Positions 34,137 to 42,971 of a stretch of 64,000 bases of DNA are shown one piece after another. The notes under the pieces are model-generated. The model was not told the origin of the DNA, did not search any database, and worked only from the letters and a program-made list of their open reading frames with translations. Source of the stretch: Occultella glacieicola (GTDB lineage: Bacteria > Actinomycetota > Actinomycetes > Actinomycetales > Beutenbergiaceae); assembly GCF_004353825.1 (NCBI RefSeq), contig NZ_SMNA01000014.1, positions 79,519-143,518 of the forward strand. Direction: 5' to 3'. Each line of letters starts with the position of its first letter. Position 1 is the first letter of the stretch. The position numbers and the translations under genes are program-made.

Positions 34137-35966
34137 ATGGACCAGAACGAGGCCCCTCTCCTCGTCAACACCCCGCCGGAGATGAGCACGCCGGACATCC
34201 TCGCCGACTGGGCCGCGAAGGAGCCGGACCGAGTCCTCATCGAAGAGCTGCGCGGCTCCACCTGGCACCCGATGACGGCGCAGCAGATGCACGAGAAGGT
34301 GTCGGCGATCGCGAAGGGGCTGATCGCCTCGGGCGTGGGGCCCGGGGACCGGGTCGCCGTGATGAGCCGGACCCGTGCCGAGTGGGTGCTGCTCGACTTC
34401 GGGATCTGGTACGCCGGCGCCGTGACCGTGCCGGTGTACGAGACCTCCTCGGCGGACCAGACCGCGTGGATCCTGTCCAACTCGGGCGTGAAGGCCATCA
34501 TCGTCGAGAACGCCGGCCACCTGGCCGTGGTCGACGAGGCGCGCGCCGACGCACCGAGCGTGGGGCCGGCCTGGGTCCTCGACGACGGCGCCCTCGAGAA
34601 GCTGACGGCTGCGGGCGCCGACGTGTCCGACGATGACGTCCGGGCCCGCTACGACGCGCTCCGCACCGACGATCTCGCCACGATCATCTACACCTCAGGC
34701 ACCACCGGCCGGCCCAAGGGTGCCGAGCTCACCCACGCGAACTTCGTCGAGCTGACCCGCAACGCCGTCGGGGCGCTCGGGCCGTCGATCCTGCACGAGG
34801 CCTCGCGGACGCTGCTGTTCATGCCGCTGGCGCACGTGTTCGCCCGGTTCGTCGAGGTGCTCTGCGTCACCGCCGGTGTGCCGCAGGGGCACACGCCGGA
34901 CACGAAGACGCTGATGGCGGACATCGCCACGTTCCGGCCGACCTTCATCCTGTCCGTGCCGCGCGTGTTCGAGAAGGTCTACAACAGCTCCGAGCAGAAG
35001 GCGGCCGCAGGCGGCAAGGTGAAGATCTTCCGCTGGGCGGCGAAGGTCTCCGGTGACTACTCCCGCTCGCTGGACACCGGCGGCCCCGGCATCGGGCTGA
35101 AACTGCAGCACAAGCTCGCGGACAAGCTCGTGCTGCACAAGATCCGCAACGCGCTCGGTGGCCAGGCCGAGTTCGCGATCTCCGGCGGCGCGCCGCTCGG
35201 GGAGCGGCTCGGGCACTTCTTCCGCGGTGTCGGCCTGACCGTTCTCGAGGGGTACGGGCTGACCGAGACGACGGCGCCCGTGAGCGTGAACGTGCCGGCC
35301 AAGTCGGTCATCGGTACCGTCGGGCCGCCGCTGCCGGGCGTCGGCCTGAAGATCGACTCCGACGGCGAGATCCTCGCCCGCGGGATCGCGGTCTTCCGCG
35401 GCTATCACGACAACGCCGAGGCCACCGCCGAGTCGTTCACCGACGACTGGTTCCACACCGGGGACCTCGGCGAACTGACCGCGGACGGGTACCTGAAGAT
35501 CACCGGCCGGAAGAAGGAGATCATCGTCACGGCCGGCGGCAAGAATGTGGTGCCGTCCCAGCTCGAGGACCGGATCCGGTCCCACCCCCTGGTGAGCCAG
35601 TGCGTGGTGGTCGGGGACCAGAAGCCCTTCATCGCGGCGCTGGTCACCCTGGACACCGAGATGTTGCCGACGTGGCTCGCCAACCACGAGGTCGGCGAGT
35701 TGTCGGTGGCGGAGGCGGCCAAGGACCCGACGGTCATCGCCGCGATCCAGAGCGCGGTGGACCGGGCCAACTCGAAGGTCTCGCGAGCGGAGTCGATCCG
35801 GACGTTCGAGATCCTGCTCGACGACTTCACGATCGCCAACGACTACCTGACGCCGTCGCTGAAGGTGAAGCGCAACCTGGTGCTGCGCGACTTCGCGGAC
35901 CGGATCGAGGCGATGTACGACAACGCCGCCAAGGCCCGCGCGACGAACGGTGCCGACGCCGCCTGA
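34137..35966 (+). CDS. Long-chain fatty-acid-CoA ligase (FadD15-like)
   Basis: ATP-dependent acyl-CoA synthetase, fatty acid + ATP + CoA to acyl-CoA + AMP + PPi (609 residues). Adenylate-forming motifs are intact: IIYTSGTTGRPKGAELTH, GYGLTETTAPVSVN, DDWFHTGDLGEL and ITGRKKEIIVTAGGKNV, with the C-terminal catalytic Lys region SLKVKRNLVL. Length and the AMP-loop spacing fit the long-chain FadD15 group. AAGGAG lies 8 nt upstream of the ATG. A strong terminator follows the gene at 36006-36056. Confidence 0.93.
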   Translation: MDQNEAPLLVNTPPEMSTPDILADWAAKEPDRVLIEELRGSTWHPMTAQQMHEKVSAIAKGLIASGVGPGDRVAVMSRTRAEWVLLDFGIWYAGAVTVPVYETSSADQTAWILSNSGVKAIIVENAGHLAVVDEARADAPSVGPAWVLDDGALEKLTAAGADVSDDDVRARYDALRTDDLATIIYTSGTTGRPKGAELTHANFVELTRNAVGALGPSILHEASRTLLFMPLAHVFARFVEVLCVTAGVPQGHTPDTKTLMADIATFRPTFILSVPRVFEKVYNSSEQKAAAGGKVKIFRWAAKVSGDYSRSLDTGGPGIGLKLQHKLADKLVLHKIRNALGGQAEFAISGGAPLGERLGHFFRGVGLTVLEGYGLTETTAPVSVNVPAKSVIGTVGPPLPGVGLKIDSDGEILARGIAVFRGYHDNAEATAESFTDDWFHTGDLGELTADGYLKITGRKKEIIVTAGGKNVVPSQLEDRIRSHPLVSQCVVVGDQKPFIAALVTLDTEMLPTWLANHEVGELSVAEAAKDPTVIAAIQSAVDRANSKVSRAESIRTFEILLDDFTIANDYLTPSLKVKRNLVLRDFADRIEAMYDNAAKARATNGADAA

Positions 35967-36005
35967 CGCCCCTGGGGCCCTGGCACGGGCTCAGCCGCAC
36001 CCTCG

Positions 36006-36056
36006 ACGCCGGTGCGGCCACGACCGGGACCTTCCCCGGCGTGGCCGCACCGGCGT
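36006..36056 (+). terminator. Strong hairpin terminator after the acyl-CoA synthetase gene
   Basis: A perfect 17-bp stem (36006-36022 with 36040-36056) around a 17-nt loop that itself holds a CCGGG/CCCGG inner stem. It is followed by TGTCGG rather than a U-tract, as is common in GC-rich actinobacteria. Confidence 0.8.
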
Positions 36057-36072
36057 TGTCGGTGCGGCGCCG

Positions 36073-36078
36073 TAACGT
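36073..36078 (+). promoter_or_regulatory. -10-like box TAACGT for the exonuclease/UvrC-like gene
   Basis: TAACGT ends 8 nt before ATG 36087, at the long end of the spacing seen for other leaderless starts in the window. Confidence 0.4.
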
Positions 36079-36086
36079 TCGAACGG

Positions 36087-38087
36087 ATGGCCGAGAACCT
36101 CCTGCACCCGCCCCGTCCCGGCCGGCGCCTCGACCTCAGCGACGCCGGGCGCTCCCCCTACCAGGCGTCCGGGCAGGCACCGGTGCAGCTCGCCCTCGAG
36201 GACGTCGGCACGCCGCTGTACCACGCGACGTTCGTGGTGGTCGACCTGGAGACCACCGGCGGCTCCCCCGCGGCCAGCGAGATCACCGAGATCGGTGCGG
36301 TCAAGGTGCGGGGCGGCGAGGTGCTCGGCGAGTTCCAGACGCTCGTCAACCCGGGCGTCGGGATCCCGCCGATGATCACGGTGCTGACCGGGATCACCAA
36401 CGCGATGGTGATCGAGGCGCCACCGATCGCCGAGGTACTGCCCGCATTCCTGGAGTTCGCCCACGGCGCCGTGCTCGTGGCCCACAACGCCCGGTTCGAC
36501 GTCGGCTTCCTCAAGGCCGCCGCCGCCCGGATGGACCTGTCCTGGCCACGCCCGCAGGTCGTGGACACGGTCGCTCTGGCGCGCCGGGTGGTCACCCGGG
36601 ACGAGGCGCCCAACCACAAGCTCGGCACCCTCGCGGCGCTGTTCCACGCCGAGACCACCCCGGACCACCGGGCCCTGTCGGACGCCCGCGCCACCGTCGA
36701 CGTGCTGCACGCCCTGCTCGCCCGGATGAGCGGGCTCGGGGTCACGCACCTGGAGGACCTGACCACCGCGGCAGACCCGGTGCCGCACGCCCGGCGGCGC
36801 AAGTCCACCCTGGCGGACGGCCTGCCCACCGGGGCGGGCGTCTACCAGTTCCTCGGGCCGAAGAACGAGGTGCTCTACGTCGGGACCGCCGTCAACATCA
36901 AGCGGCGGGTGCGCAGCTACTTCACGGCCGCGGAGAAGCGGGCCCGGATCGGGGAGATGGTGGATCTGGCCACCGGGGTGCGCCCGATCCCCTGCGCCAC
37001 CCCCCTGGAGGCGAGCGTGCGCGAACTGCGCCTGATCGCCGAGCACAAGCCCCCGTACAACCGGCGCTCCCGGGCCCCGGAACGCCGGCCGTGGATCCGG
37101 CTGACCGATGAGGCGCACCCCCGGCTCTCGATCGTGAGGTCGGTGCCGGTGGCCGCGCGGGACCGGGCGATCGGCCCGTTCGCCTCCCGGCGGGGAGCCG
37201 AACTGGCGACGGAGGCCATCCTCGCCACCGTGCCCCTTCGCCAGTGCACGGCGCGCCTGCCCAGGCTTCCGGCCCCGGGTGCCTCGGCCTGCGTCCTCGC
37301 CGAGCTCGGGCGGTGCGCCGCACCTTGTGTCACGGCCGGAGGCGTGGTCGAGCCAGGGCTGCCCGGGGTCGTGTCGTTGGGTCTGCCGGGGATCGGGGCC
37401 GAGCGCCCGCACGGTGTGCTGACGCCCTACCCGGTCAGCGTTGCGACGGCCGCGTCCATCATGGGTGGTGACGCCGGCCCGGTCGTGGCGGCGCTACGAC
37501 GTTCGATCGGGCACCTGAGCCTGCAGCAGCGGTACGAGGAGGCCGCAGTGCACCGGGACCGGCTGCTCGCGTTCCTGCGCGGGGCGGCGCGGACGCAGCG
37601 ACTGGCCCCGGTCCAGCGGGCCCGACAGATCGTGGCAGCCCGCGCGCACGCCGAGGGCGGCTGGGAGATCGTGGTGGTGCGGTACGGGCGGCTCGCGGCG
37701 ACCGCGATCAGCCCCCGGGACACCAGCCCCTACCCGACGATCTCGGCCCTGCTCGCCGGGGCCGAGCAGGTGGCCCAGCCGGACGTCGTCGGAGGGGCGG
37801 CGACGGCCGAGGAGACCGAGCTGATCACGGGCTGGCTGGAACGGCCCGGCGCCCGGCTGATCGAGTTCGACGCCGCCGAGTCCCCCGGCTGGGCGCTGCC
37901 GGTCGGCGGGGCGACGGCCCACCTGCGTGAGCTCGAGGCCGCCCAGACCCGGGACACCGAGCGCGCGGCCCTCGGCCGGCGCGCCGGAGAGCACCCCGTG
38001 ATCCCGGCCGCCGACCACCCCGAGGCCCCCGCGTCCGATCACGCGGCGCCCACCCATGCCACGCGCGCCCGTCCCGCGGCCGGCTGA
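36087..38087 (+). CDS. DEDD exonuclease / GIY-YIG (UvrC-like) fusion protein
   Basis: Nuclease fusion (666 residues), homologous in layout to mycobacterial Rv2191. An N-terminal DnaQ-type 3'-5' exonuclease domain (about 46-215) has VVDLETTGG with Asp53/Glu55, NARFDVGFL and HRALSDARATVDV. A UvrC-type GIY-YIG domain follows (about 248-330: TGAGVYQFLGPKNEVLYVGT, IKRRVRSYF). The rest resembles the Cho/UvrC middle region with a UVR-like helix (RRSIGHLSLQQRYEEAAVHR) and lacks the RNase H-like and HhH domains of full UvrC. It probably acts in DNA repair, but substrate and partner are unknown. Confidence 0.9.
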   Translation: MAENLLHPPRPGRRLDLSDAGRSPYQASGQAPVQLALEDVGTPLYHATFVVVDLETTGGSPAASEITEIGAVKVRGGEVLGEFQTLVNPGVGIPPMITVLTGITNAMVIEAPPIAEVLPAFLEFAHGAVLVAHNARFDVGFLKAAAARMDLSWPRPQVVDTVALARRVVTRDEAPNHKLGTLAALFHAETTPDHRALSDARATVDVLHALLARMSGLGVTHLEDLTTAADPVPHARRRKSTLADGLPTGAGVYQFLGPKNEVLYVGTAVNIKRRVRSYFTAAEKRARIGEMVDLATGVRPIPCATPLEASVRELRLIAEHKPPYNRRSRAPERRPWIRLTDEAHPRLSIVRSVPVAARDRAIGPFASRRGAELATEAILATVPLRQCTARLPRLPAPGASACVLAELGRCAAPCVTAGGVVEPGLPGVVSLGLPGIGAERPHGVLTPYPVSVATAASIMGGDAGPVVAALRRSIGHLSLQQRYEEAAVHRDRLLAFLRGAARTQRLAPVQRARQIVAARAHAEGGWEIVVVRYGRLAATAISPRDTSPYPTISALLAGAEQVAQPDVVGGAATAEETELITGWLERPGARLIEFDAAESPGWALPVGGATAHLRELEAAQTRDTERAALGRRAGEHPVIPAADHPEAPASDHAAPTHATRARPAAG

Positions 38088-38302
38088 CGCCGGCCGGTGC
38101 CGCACGCACTCGCCCGAACTCCGCCGAAGCAGTCCCGCGCGCCCGAGCAGGTCCCGCAGACCCTCCGGCCCCGGGCGCACCGGACTGCCCCAGCGCACGA
38201 GGGCCTGCCTCACCGCGCCGGGGACCGGTGAGGCGCGCCCGGGGGGTGAGGGCGCGGCATGATGGGCCCGTACCCGCATCCGTTCCCACCCACGGAGGAC
38301 CC

Positions 38303-38584
38303 ATGATCACCGCGATCGTCCTGATCGACGCCGACGCCGCCCGCATCCCCGAGGTCGCCAAGGAGGTCGCGGACATCGACGGCGTCAGTGAGGCCTACTC
38401 CGTCACCGGGGACATCGACCTGGTGGCGATGGTGCGCGTGCGCCGCCACGAGGAACTCGCCGGCGTGATCGCGGACAAGGTCAGCAAGGTGGAGGGGGTC
38501 ATCCGGACCCAGACCTACATCGCGTTCCAGACCTACTCGGGGCACGACCTCGAGGCGGCGTTCGACCTCGGCGTGGCCGACTGA
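38303..38584 (+). CDS. Stand-alone Lrp/AsnC ligand-binding (RAM) domain protein
   Basis: Small cytosolic protein (93 residues) consisting only of the ligand-binding domain of Lrp/AsnC regulators (MITAIVLIDADAARIPEVAK, VTGDIDLVAMVRV, VIRTQTYIAFQTY). It lacks the helix-turn-helix domain, so it cannot bind DNA itself; such proteins form oligomers that may sense amino acids. GGAGG lies 5 nt before ATG 38303. It is convergent with trpD, which makes an aromatic amino acid link possible but unproven. Confidence 0.9.
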   Translation: MITAIVLIDADAARIPEVAKEVADIDGVSEAYSVTGDIDLVAMVRVRRHEELAGVIADKVSKVEGVIRTQTYIAFQTYSGHDLEAAFDLGVAD

Positions 38585-38592
38585 GTCCTTCT

Positions 38593-38606
38593 GGCGGGTG
38601 CCCGCC
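38593..38606. terminator. Short hairpin between the Lrp-domain gene and trpD
   Basis: GGCGGG / CCCGCC around a 2-nt loop in the 33-nt convergent gap. It may work as a weak bidirectional terminator. Confidence 0.35.
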
Positions 38607-38617
38607 CGCCCTGCCGG

Positions 38618-39691
38618 TCAGGCGTTGCTGGCCGTGACCCAGCGCTCGAGCACACCCGCCGCGGCACCGTCGTCGATGGACCCGGCGGCCAGTGCCAGTC
38701 CGGCGCGGAGCCGGCCGAGCAGGTCACCCTCGGCGGTGCCCGGTCGCGTCCCGTCCGCGACCAGGGCGGCAGCCGCGTTCAGCAGCACCGCATCCCGGAT
38801 GGCGCCGGTCCGGCCGACCAGCAGGTCCCGGGCCACGCCCGCGTTGAAGGTGGCGTCGGCACCCCGGATGTCGTCGAGGGTGGCCCGCGTCATCCCGAAG
38901 GCTGTCACAGGGTCGACCTCGTGCTCACGCACGAGTCCCCCGGTGGCCGCGGTGACCTCCCAGACCCGGGCGGGCGCCGTCGTCGCGAGTTCGTCCAACC
39001 CGTCCTCGCTGCGGAACACGAGCGAACTGTTGCCCCGCTCGGCGAACACGCCCGCCATGATCGGCGCCATCCGGGCGTTGCCCACCCCGATGGCGCCGGC
39101 CCGCGGTTGCGCCGGGTTGGTCAGCGGCCCGAGCACGTTGAACGCGGTCGGGACGCCCAGGTCCCGGCGGGCCACGGCGGCGTGGCGCATCGCCGGGTGG
39201 TAATGGTTCGCGAACAAGAACGTGATGCCCGCCTCACCGACCACCCGGGCGGCGGCCGCGGGATCGAGGTCCAACCGGACCCCGAGGGCCTCGAGCACAT
39301 CCGCCGAGCCGCTCGCCGAGGACGACGCCCGGTTGCCGTGCTTGACCACGCGGATGCCGGTACCGGCCACCACGATCGCCGCCATCGTGGAGATGTTGAC
39401 GCTGCGGTGGCGGTCCCCACCGGTGCCGACGATGTCGACGGCGTCACCGGGCACCTCGATCGGGACGGCGTGGGCGATCATCGAGTCCGCCAGGCCGCGG
39501 ACCTCGGGCACGGTCTCGCCCTTGGCGGCGAGAGCCACGAGGAACCCCGCGAGCGTCACCGGCGAGGTGTTCCCGGACATCACCTCGTCCATCGCCCAGG
39601 AGGTCTCGGCCGCGGACAGGTCCGCGCCGCCGAGCAGCCGCACGATCAGCTCCGGCCAGGTGCGGCCCTCGTCCGCGGCGGGTGCGGTCAT
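38618..39691 (-). CDS. trpD: Anthranilate phosphoribosyltransferase
   Basis: Second tryptophan biosynthesis step, anthranilate + PRPP to phosphoribosylanthranilate (357 residues). The PRPP and Mg sites are [20 protein letters not shown] and [10 protein letters not shown]; the C-terminal [19 protein letters not shown] is usual for TrpD. It is separate from other trp genes, as in mycobacteria. Its start lies 4 nt after the stop of the receiver-like gene, so the two are co-transcribed. Confidence 0.95.
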   Translation of the reverse strand: MTAPAADEGRTWPELIVRLLGGADLSAAETSWAMDEVMSGNTSPVTLAGFLVALAAKGETVPEVRGLADSMIAHAVPIEVPGDAVDIVGTGGDRHRSVNISTMAAIVVAGTGIRVVKHGNRASSSASGSADVLEALGVRLDLDPAAAARVVGEAGITFLFANHYHPAMRHAAVARRDLGVPTAFNVLGPLTNPAQPRAGAIGVGNARMAPIMAGVFAERGNSSLVFRSEDGLDELATTAPARVWEVTAATGGLVREHEVDPVTAFGMTRATLDDIRGADATFNAGVARDLLVGRTGAIRDAVLLNAAAALVADGTRPGTAEGDLLGRLRAGLALAAGSIDDGAAAGVLERWVTASNA

Positions 39692-39695
39692 CGCC

Positions 39696-40130
39696 TCAAC
39701 GTGCGAGCCGCGCGCGCAGGACGTCCGCGACCGATTCCTGGAGCTCCAGCGGGTCGAGCGGGTAGGAGACCACCGCGTCCGCCTCGGACCAGGACGCGAG
39801 CCAGGCGTCCTGCGGGCGCGCGATGAGCACCATGATCGGCGGGCACCGGTAGATCTCGGACTTCAGCGTGCGGCACAGGCCCATGCCACCGTGCTTCGGT
39901 GCCTCGCCGTCGAGGATGACGAGGTCGTAGGAGTTGTTCTCCACGTGCTCGACCACCGCGGCCGGGGTGGCCGCCTCGGTCCAGACGATCTTGGCGGTGT
40001 CCAACGACGCCCGGCGTCCGACCCCGACCTTCACCTGGTCCCTCGTGGTGTAGTCGTCGCTGTAGAGCAGGACCGAGGCGGTCTCCTGCTTCTGCGGTGC
40101 GGGCGCGGCTTCGTGCTGCGCAGCGGTCAT
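39696..40130 (-). CDS. Receiver-like (REC) domain protein lacking the conserved lysine
   Basis: Single-domain response-regulator-like protein (144 residues) with no DNA-binding output. The acidic pair Asp25-Asp26 (LYSDDYTT) and the phosphoacceptor position Asp74 ([12 protein letters not shown]) are present. The conserved Lys before Pro is replaced by Tyr ([11 protein letters not shown]), and the switch Thr/Ser region reads VLIARP. It may therefore be a poorly phosphorylated adaptor. GAGG lies 6 nt before ATG 40130. It is first in an operon with trpD and divergent from ctaE. Confidence 0.82.
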   Translation of the reverse strand: MTAAQHEAAPAPQKQETASVLLYSDDYTTRDQVKVGVGRRASLDTAKIVWTEAATPAAVVEHVENNSYDLVILDGEAPKHGGMGLCRTLKSEIYRCPPIMVLIARPQDAWLASWSEADAVVSYPLDPLELQESVADVLRARLAR

Positions 40131-40465
40131 CGTGGTCCTCCCGATCACTGGGCGGCGTGGCTCACGTCGCCGCCGAAGTCCTGTCGGCCATGCTAGTGCT
40201 TCCGCCGGCCCGGCAGACGCCACCGGCGCGGGGTCGGACCCGAACCCCGGACGGCGCTTCCGATCGCCTTCGAAGCCCCGGCGCGCGGTGCCCCGAGGGG
40301 TCCTTCGACCGGGCCCACGGGGACGTGACGGCGTTGGCACTTTTGTCAGTACCTGCCTACGTTTTCGGCCTCTCGGACATCACTTTTGGGCATCATCGTG
40401 CGGCAAACCCCGGTCCGGGCGTGCCGAAGGCGCCACGGGGTTGCCATTCGCGCCATAATGACAGC
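40131..40465. other. Divergent control region between the receiver gene and ctaE
   Basis: A 335-bp gap without a supported gene. It has a minus-strand TAGCAT at 40190-40195 (likely -10 of the receiver gene, about 60 nt before its ATG), an unusually AT-rich patch about 40333-40400, and CATAAT next to ctaE. I see no clear operator or riboswitch. Confidence 0.5.
40454..40459 (+). promoter_or_regulatory. -10 box CATAAT, leaderless promoter of ctaE
   Basis: CATAAT ends 6 nt before GTG 40466 and decides that start over upstream in-frame codons. Confidence 0.55.
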
Positions 40466-41104
40466 GTGTCGTCTGCAACCACTGAGCTCAGCACCCCCCA
40501 CCTGTCGGTGAATCGACCCAACCTCGCGCAGGTTGGAACGATCGTCTGGCTGTCGAGCGAACTGATGTTCTTCGCGGGTCTCTTCGCGATGTACTTCACG
40601 CACCGCTCGGTCGCCGGACCCGAGGTCTGGGCCGAGGGCGCCGGTCACCTGAACATCATGTTCTCCGGCGCCAACACCCTGGTCCTGGTGCTCAGCTCGG
40701 TCACCTGCCAGATGGGCGTGGTCGCCGCCGAGAACTTCCGGCAGCGCCGCTCCGGTGGCCTGCTCCAGTTCTGGAAGTGGGGCATGAACGAGTGGTTCAT
40801 CCTCACCTACCTGATGGGCGCGTTCTTCGTCGCCGGTCAGATCTTCGAGTACGCCGAGCTCGCCCACGCGGGACTGACCTTCCAGAACTCGACCTACGGT
40901 TCGGTCTTCTACCTGACCACCGGGTTCCACGGGCTGCACGTGATCGGCGGACTGATCGCGTTCCTGTTCGTGCTGCTGCGCTCGTTCTCGGCGCACCGGT
41001 TCGGTGAGCACGAGGCCACCTCGGCGATCGTCGTCTCCTACTACTGGCACTTCGTCGACGCCGTCTGGATCGCGCTGTTCTTCACCATCTACTTCCTGCA
41101 ATAG
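40466..41104 (+). CDS. ctaE: Cytochrome c oxidase subunit III
   Basis: Membrane subunit III of the aa3 cytochrome c oxidase (212 residues). It has about five helices and the family hallmarks [53 protein letters not shown] and [17 protein letters not shown] 40466 gives the normal compact actinobacterial length. It opens the cluster ctaE-qcrC-qcrA-qcrB, the bcc-aa3 supercomplex genes; qcrC follows after 50 nt. Confidence 0.95.
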   Translation: MSSATTELSTPHLSVNRPNLAQVGTIVWLSSELMFFAGLFAMYFTHRSVAGPEVWAEGAGHLNIMFSGANTLVLVLSSVTCQMGVVAAENFRQRRSGGLLQFWKWGMNEWFILTYLMGAFFVAGQIFEYAELAHAGLTFQNSTYGSVFYLTTGFHGLHVIGGLIAFLFVLLRSFSAHRFGEHEATSAIVVSYYWHFVDAVWIALFFTIYFLQ

Positions 41105-41154
41105 CGCCTCCCCCGACACCAGCCCATAACTGACGTAACGAAGGATCTGACCAA

Positions 41155-41934
41155 GTGAAGGCTTTAGCGGCCAGCAGAAGGCACCGGTTGGCGCCGGTCA
41201 TCCTGATGACCCTGGCGTTGTTCCTCACCGGCGCGGTCTACGCCGCTCTCGCCCCGAGCTCCGCGCAGGCGAACACCGCGGGCGCCGATGACATCGAAGA
41301 GGGACGCCGTCTCTTCATCACGAACTGCTCCACCTGCCACGGGATGAGCGCCGAGGGCTCGGACACCGTGCCCTCACTGATCGGCGTCGGCGCCGCATCG
41401 GTCCACTTCCAGGTCATCACCGGCCGGATGCCGATGGATGCCGACTCCCCGCAGGCCGGCGCGAAGCCGCCGCAGTTCACCGATGAGCAGGCTCGTCAGC
41501 TCGCCGCCTACATCGCCAGCCTCGGCCCCGGCCCGGGCATCCCGGACGAGGAGACGGTCGACCCCGCTCTTGGCAACGCCGCGGAGGGCATGCAGCTCTT
41601 CCGCACGAACTGCGCCATGTGCCACAACTTCGTCGGTGCCGGAGGCGCCCTCACGAACGGCAAGTACGCGCCGGCGCTCGACGACAGCACCCCCACCGAG
41701 ATCTACGAGGCGATGATCACCGGGCCGCAGTCGATGCCCGTGTTCAACAACGCGAACCTCACCGAGGAGGACAAGCGGAACATCATCGCCTTCCTCGTGG
41801 CCCAGCGTGAGCCGAACCCCGGTGGCTTCACCCTCGGCTCGCTCGGTTCGGTCTCCGAGGGCGTGTGGGCCTTCCTCGTCGGATTCGGCCTCCTGATCGG
41901 GGCTGCCGTCTGGATCGGAGCGCGCTCCTCATGA
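41155..41934 (+). CDS. qcrC: Diheme cytochrome c subunit of the bc1 complex
   Basis: Membrane-anchored diheme cytochrome c that passes electrons directly from the bc1 complex to the CuA site of the aa3 oxidase (259 residues). An N-terminal helix (about 13-37) acts as an uncleaved or cleaved signal. The two haem sites are CSTCH (Cys58, Cys61, His62) and CAMCH (Cys153, Cys156, His157). A C-terminal helix (about 236-256) is the anchor. The GTG start has AAGGA upstream. The stop overlaps the qcrA ATG (ATGA). Confidence 0.96.
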   Translation: MKALAASRRHRLAPVILMTLALFLTGAVYAALAPSSAQANTAGADDIEEGRRLFITNCSTCHGMSAEGSDTVPSLIGVGAASVHFQVITGRMPMDADSPQAGAKPPQFTDEQARQLAAYIASLGPGPGIPDEETVDPALGNAAEGMQLFRTNCAMCHNFVGAGGALTNGKYAPALDDSTPTEIYEAMITGPQSMPVFNNANLTEEDKRNIIAFLVAQREPNPGGFTLGSLGSVSEGVWAFLVGFGLLIGAAVWIGARSS

Positions 41935-42971
41935 CCATCGAGCACACCGACCGCTCCACCGACGTCGTGGAGCACCCGGAGCAGTTCACCAACCCGGGCC
42001 TGCCCCCGCACCGTCCGCGCCTGGGCGACGAGGACCCGAAGGCCAACAAGCTCTCCGAGCGCATCGTCCTGGCCATCTTCACCGTGTCGGTGCTGGCCAG
42101 CATCGCCTCGATCGTCGGCTACTTCGCGATCCCGGTCGACCCCGAGGCCGGCAGCATGGGCAACACCCGCTTGTCCACGATCGTCATCGGAGTCGGGCTC
42201 GGGCTCGGCATGCTCGGCATCGGCGTCGCCGCGATCCACTGGGCCAAGTCGCTCATGAACGACCACGACAAGGTCGAGGAGCGGCACGAGATCGCGGGCG
42301 ACGAGGAGACTCGCGGCACCGCGGTGGAGATGTTCAACGAGGGCGTCAGGGATGCCTCGATCGCCCGCCGGCCCCTGCTCAAGGGCGCCGTCGGCGGGGC
42401 CCTCGCCCTGGCGCCGCTGCCGTTCCTGGTGCCACTGATCGGCAACCTCGGCGGCGATTGGGACGTCTCGAGGTTCAAGCGGACCGCCTGGGCCCCCGGC
42501 GACAACGGGGACCGTGTCTACCTCGCCACGGACCCCACGAACCGTCGCATCAAGGCCGCGGAGGTCACCGTAGGGAGCCTGTTCCACGTGATGCCGTGGA
42601 ACCTTCCGGAGCACCCGAACTACCTCGATGAGAAGGCCAAGGCCGTCGTCCTGCTGGTTCGGCTCGACCCCCAGGATCTCAAGGAGACCGAGGAGCGGGC
42701 GAGCTGGTCCTACGACGGCATCGTGGCCTACTCGAAGATCTGCACCCACGTCGGCTGCCCCGTCGCGCTGTACGAGCGTGAGACCCACCATCTGCTGTGC
42801 CCGTGCCACCAGTCCACGTTCGACGTGACGGACGAGGCGAAGGTCGTGTTCGGCCCCGCCGGCCGGGCGCTGCCGCAGTTGCCGATCGATGTCGATGAGA
42901 ACGGCTACCTGGTCGCCCAGCGCGACTTCGACGAGCCCATCGGCCCGAGTTTCTGGGAGCGTGAACGATGA
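41931..42971 (+). CDS. qcrA: Rieske iron-sulfur subunit of the bc1 complex
   Basis: Actinobacterial-type Rieske protein with three N-terminal membrane helices rather than one (346 residues). The helices are near 45-70, 80-102 and 145-165. The [2Fe-2S] ligands are in CTHVGCPVALYE and CPCHQSTFDV. It overlaps qcrC and qcrB by 4 nt each (ATGA junctions), indicating tightly coupled translation of the complex. Confidence 0.96.
   Translation: MTIEHTDRSTDVVEHPEQFTNPGLPPHRPRLGDEDPKANKLSERIVLAIFTVSVLASIASIVGYFAIPVDPEAGSMGNTRLSTIVIGVGLGLGMLGIGVAAIHWAKSLMNDHDKVEERHEIAGDEETRGTAVEMFNEGVRDASIARRPLLKGAVGGALALAPLPFLVPLIGNLGGDWDVSRFKRTAWAPGDNGDRVYLATDPTNRRIKAAEVTVGSLFHVMPWNLPEHPNYLDEKAKAVVLLVRLDPQDLKETEERASWSYDGIVAYSKICTHVGCPVALYERETHHLLCPCHQSTFDVTDEAKVVFGPAGRALPQLPIDVDENGYLVAQRDFDEPIGPSFWERER

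Noticed and set aside
37494..38279. Minus-strand open frame at the end of the exonuclease/UvrC-like gene extending into the gap
   Set aside because: Mostly antisense to the gene's coding 3' end; Gly/Arg-rich with no motif or ribosome binding site.
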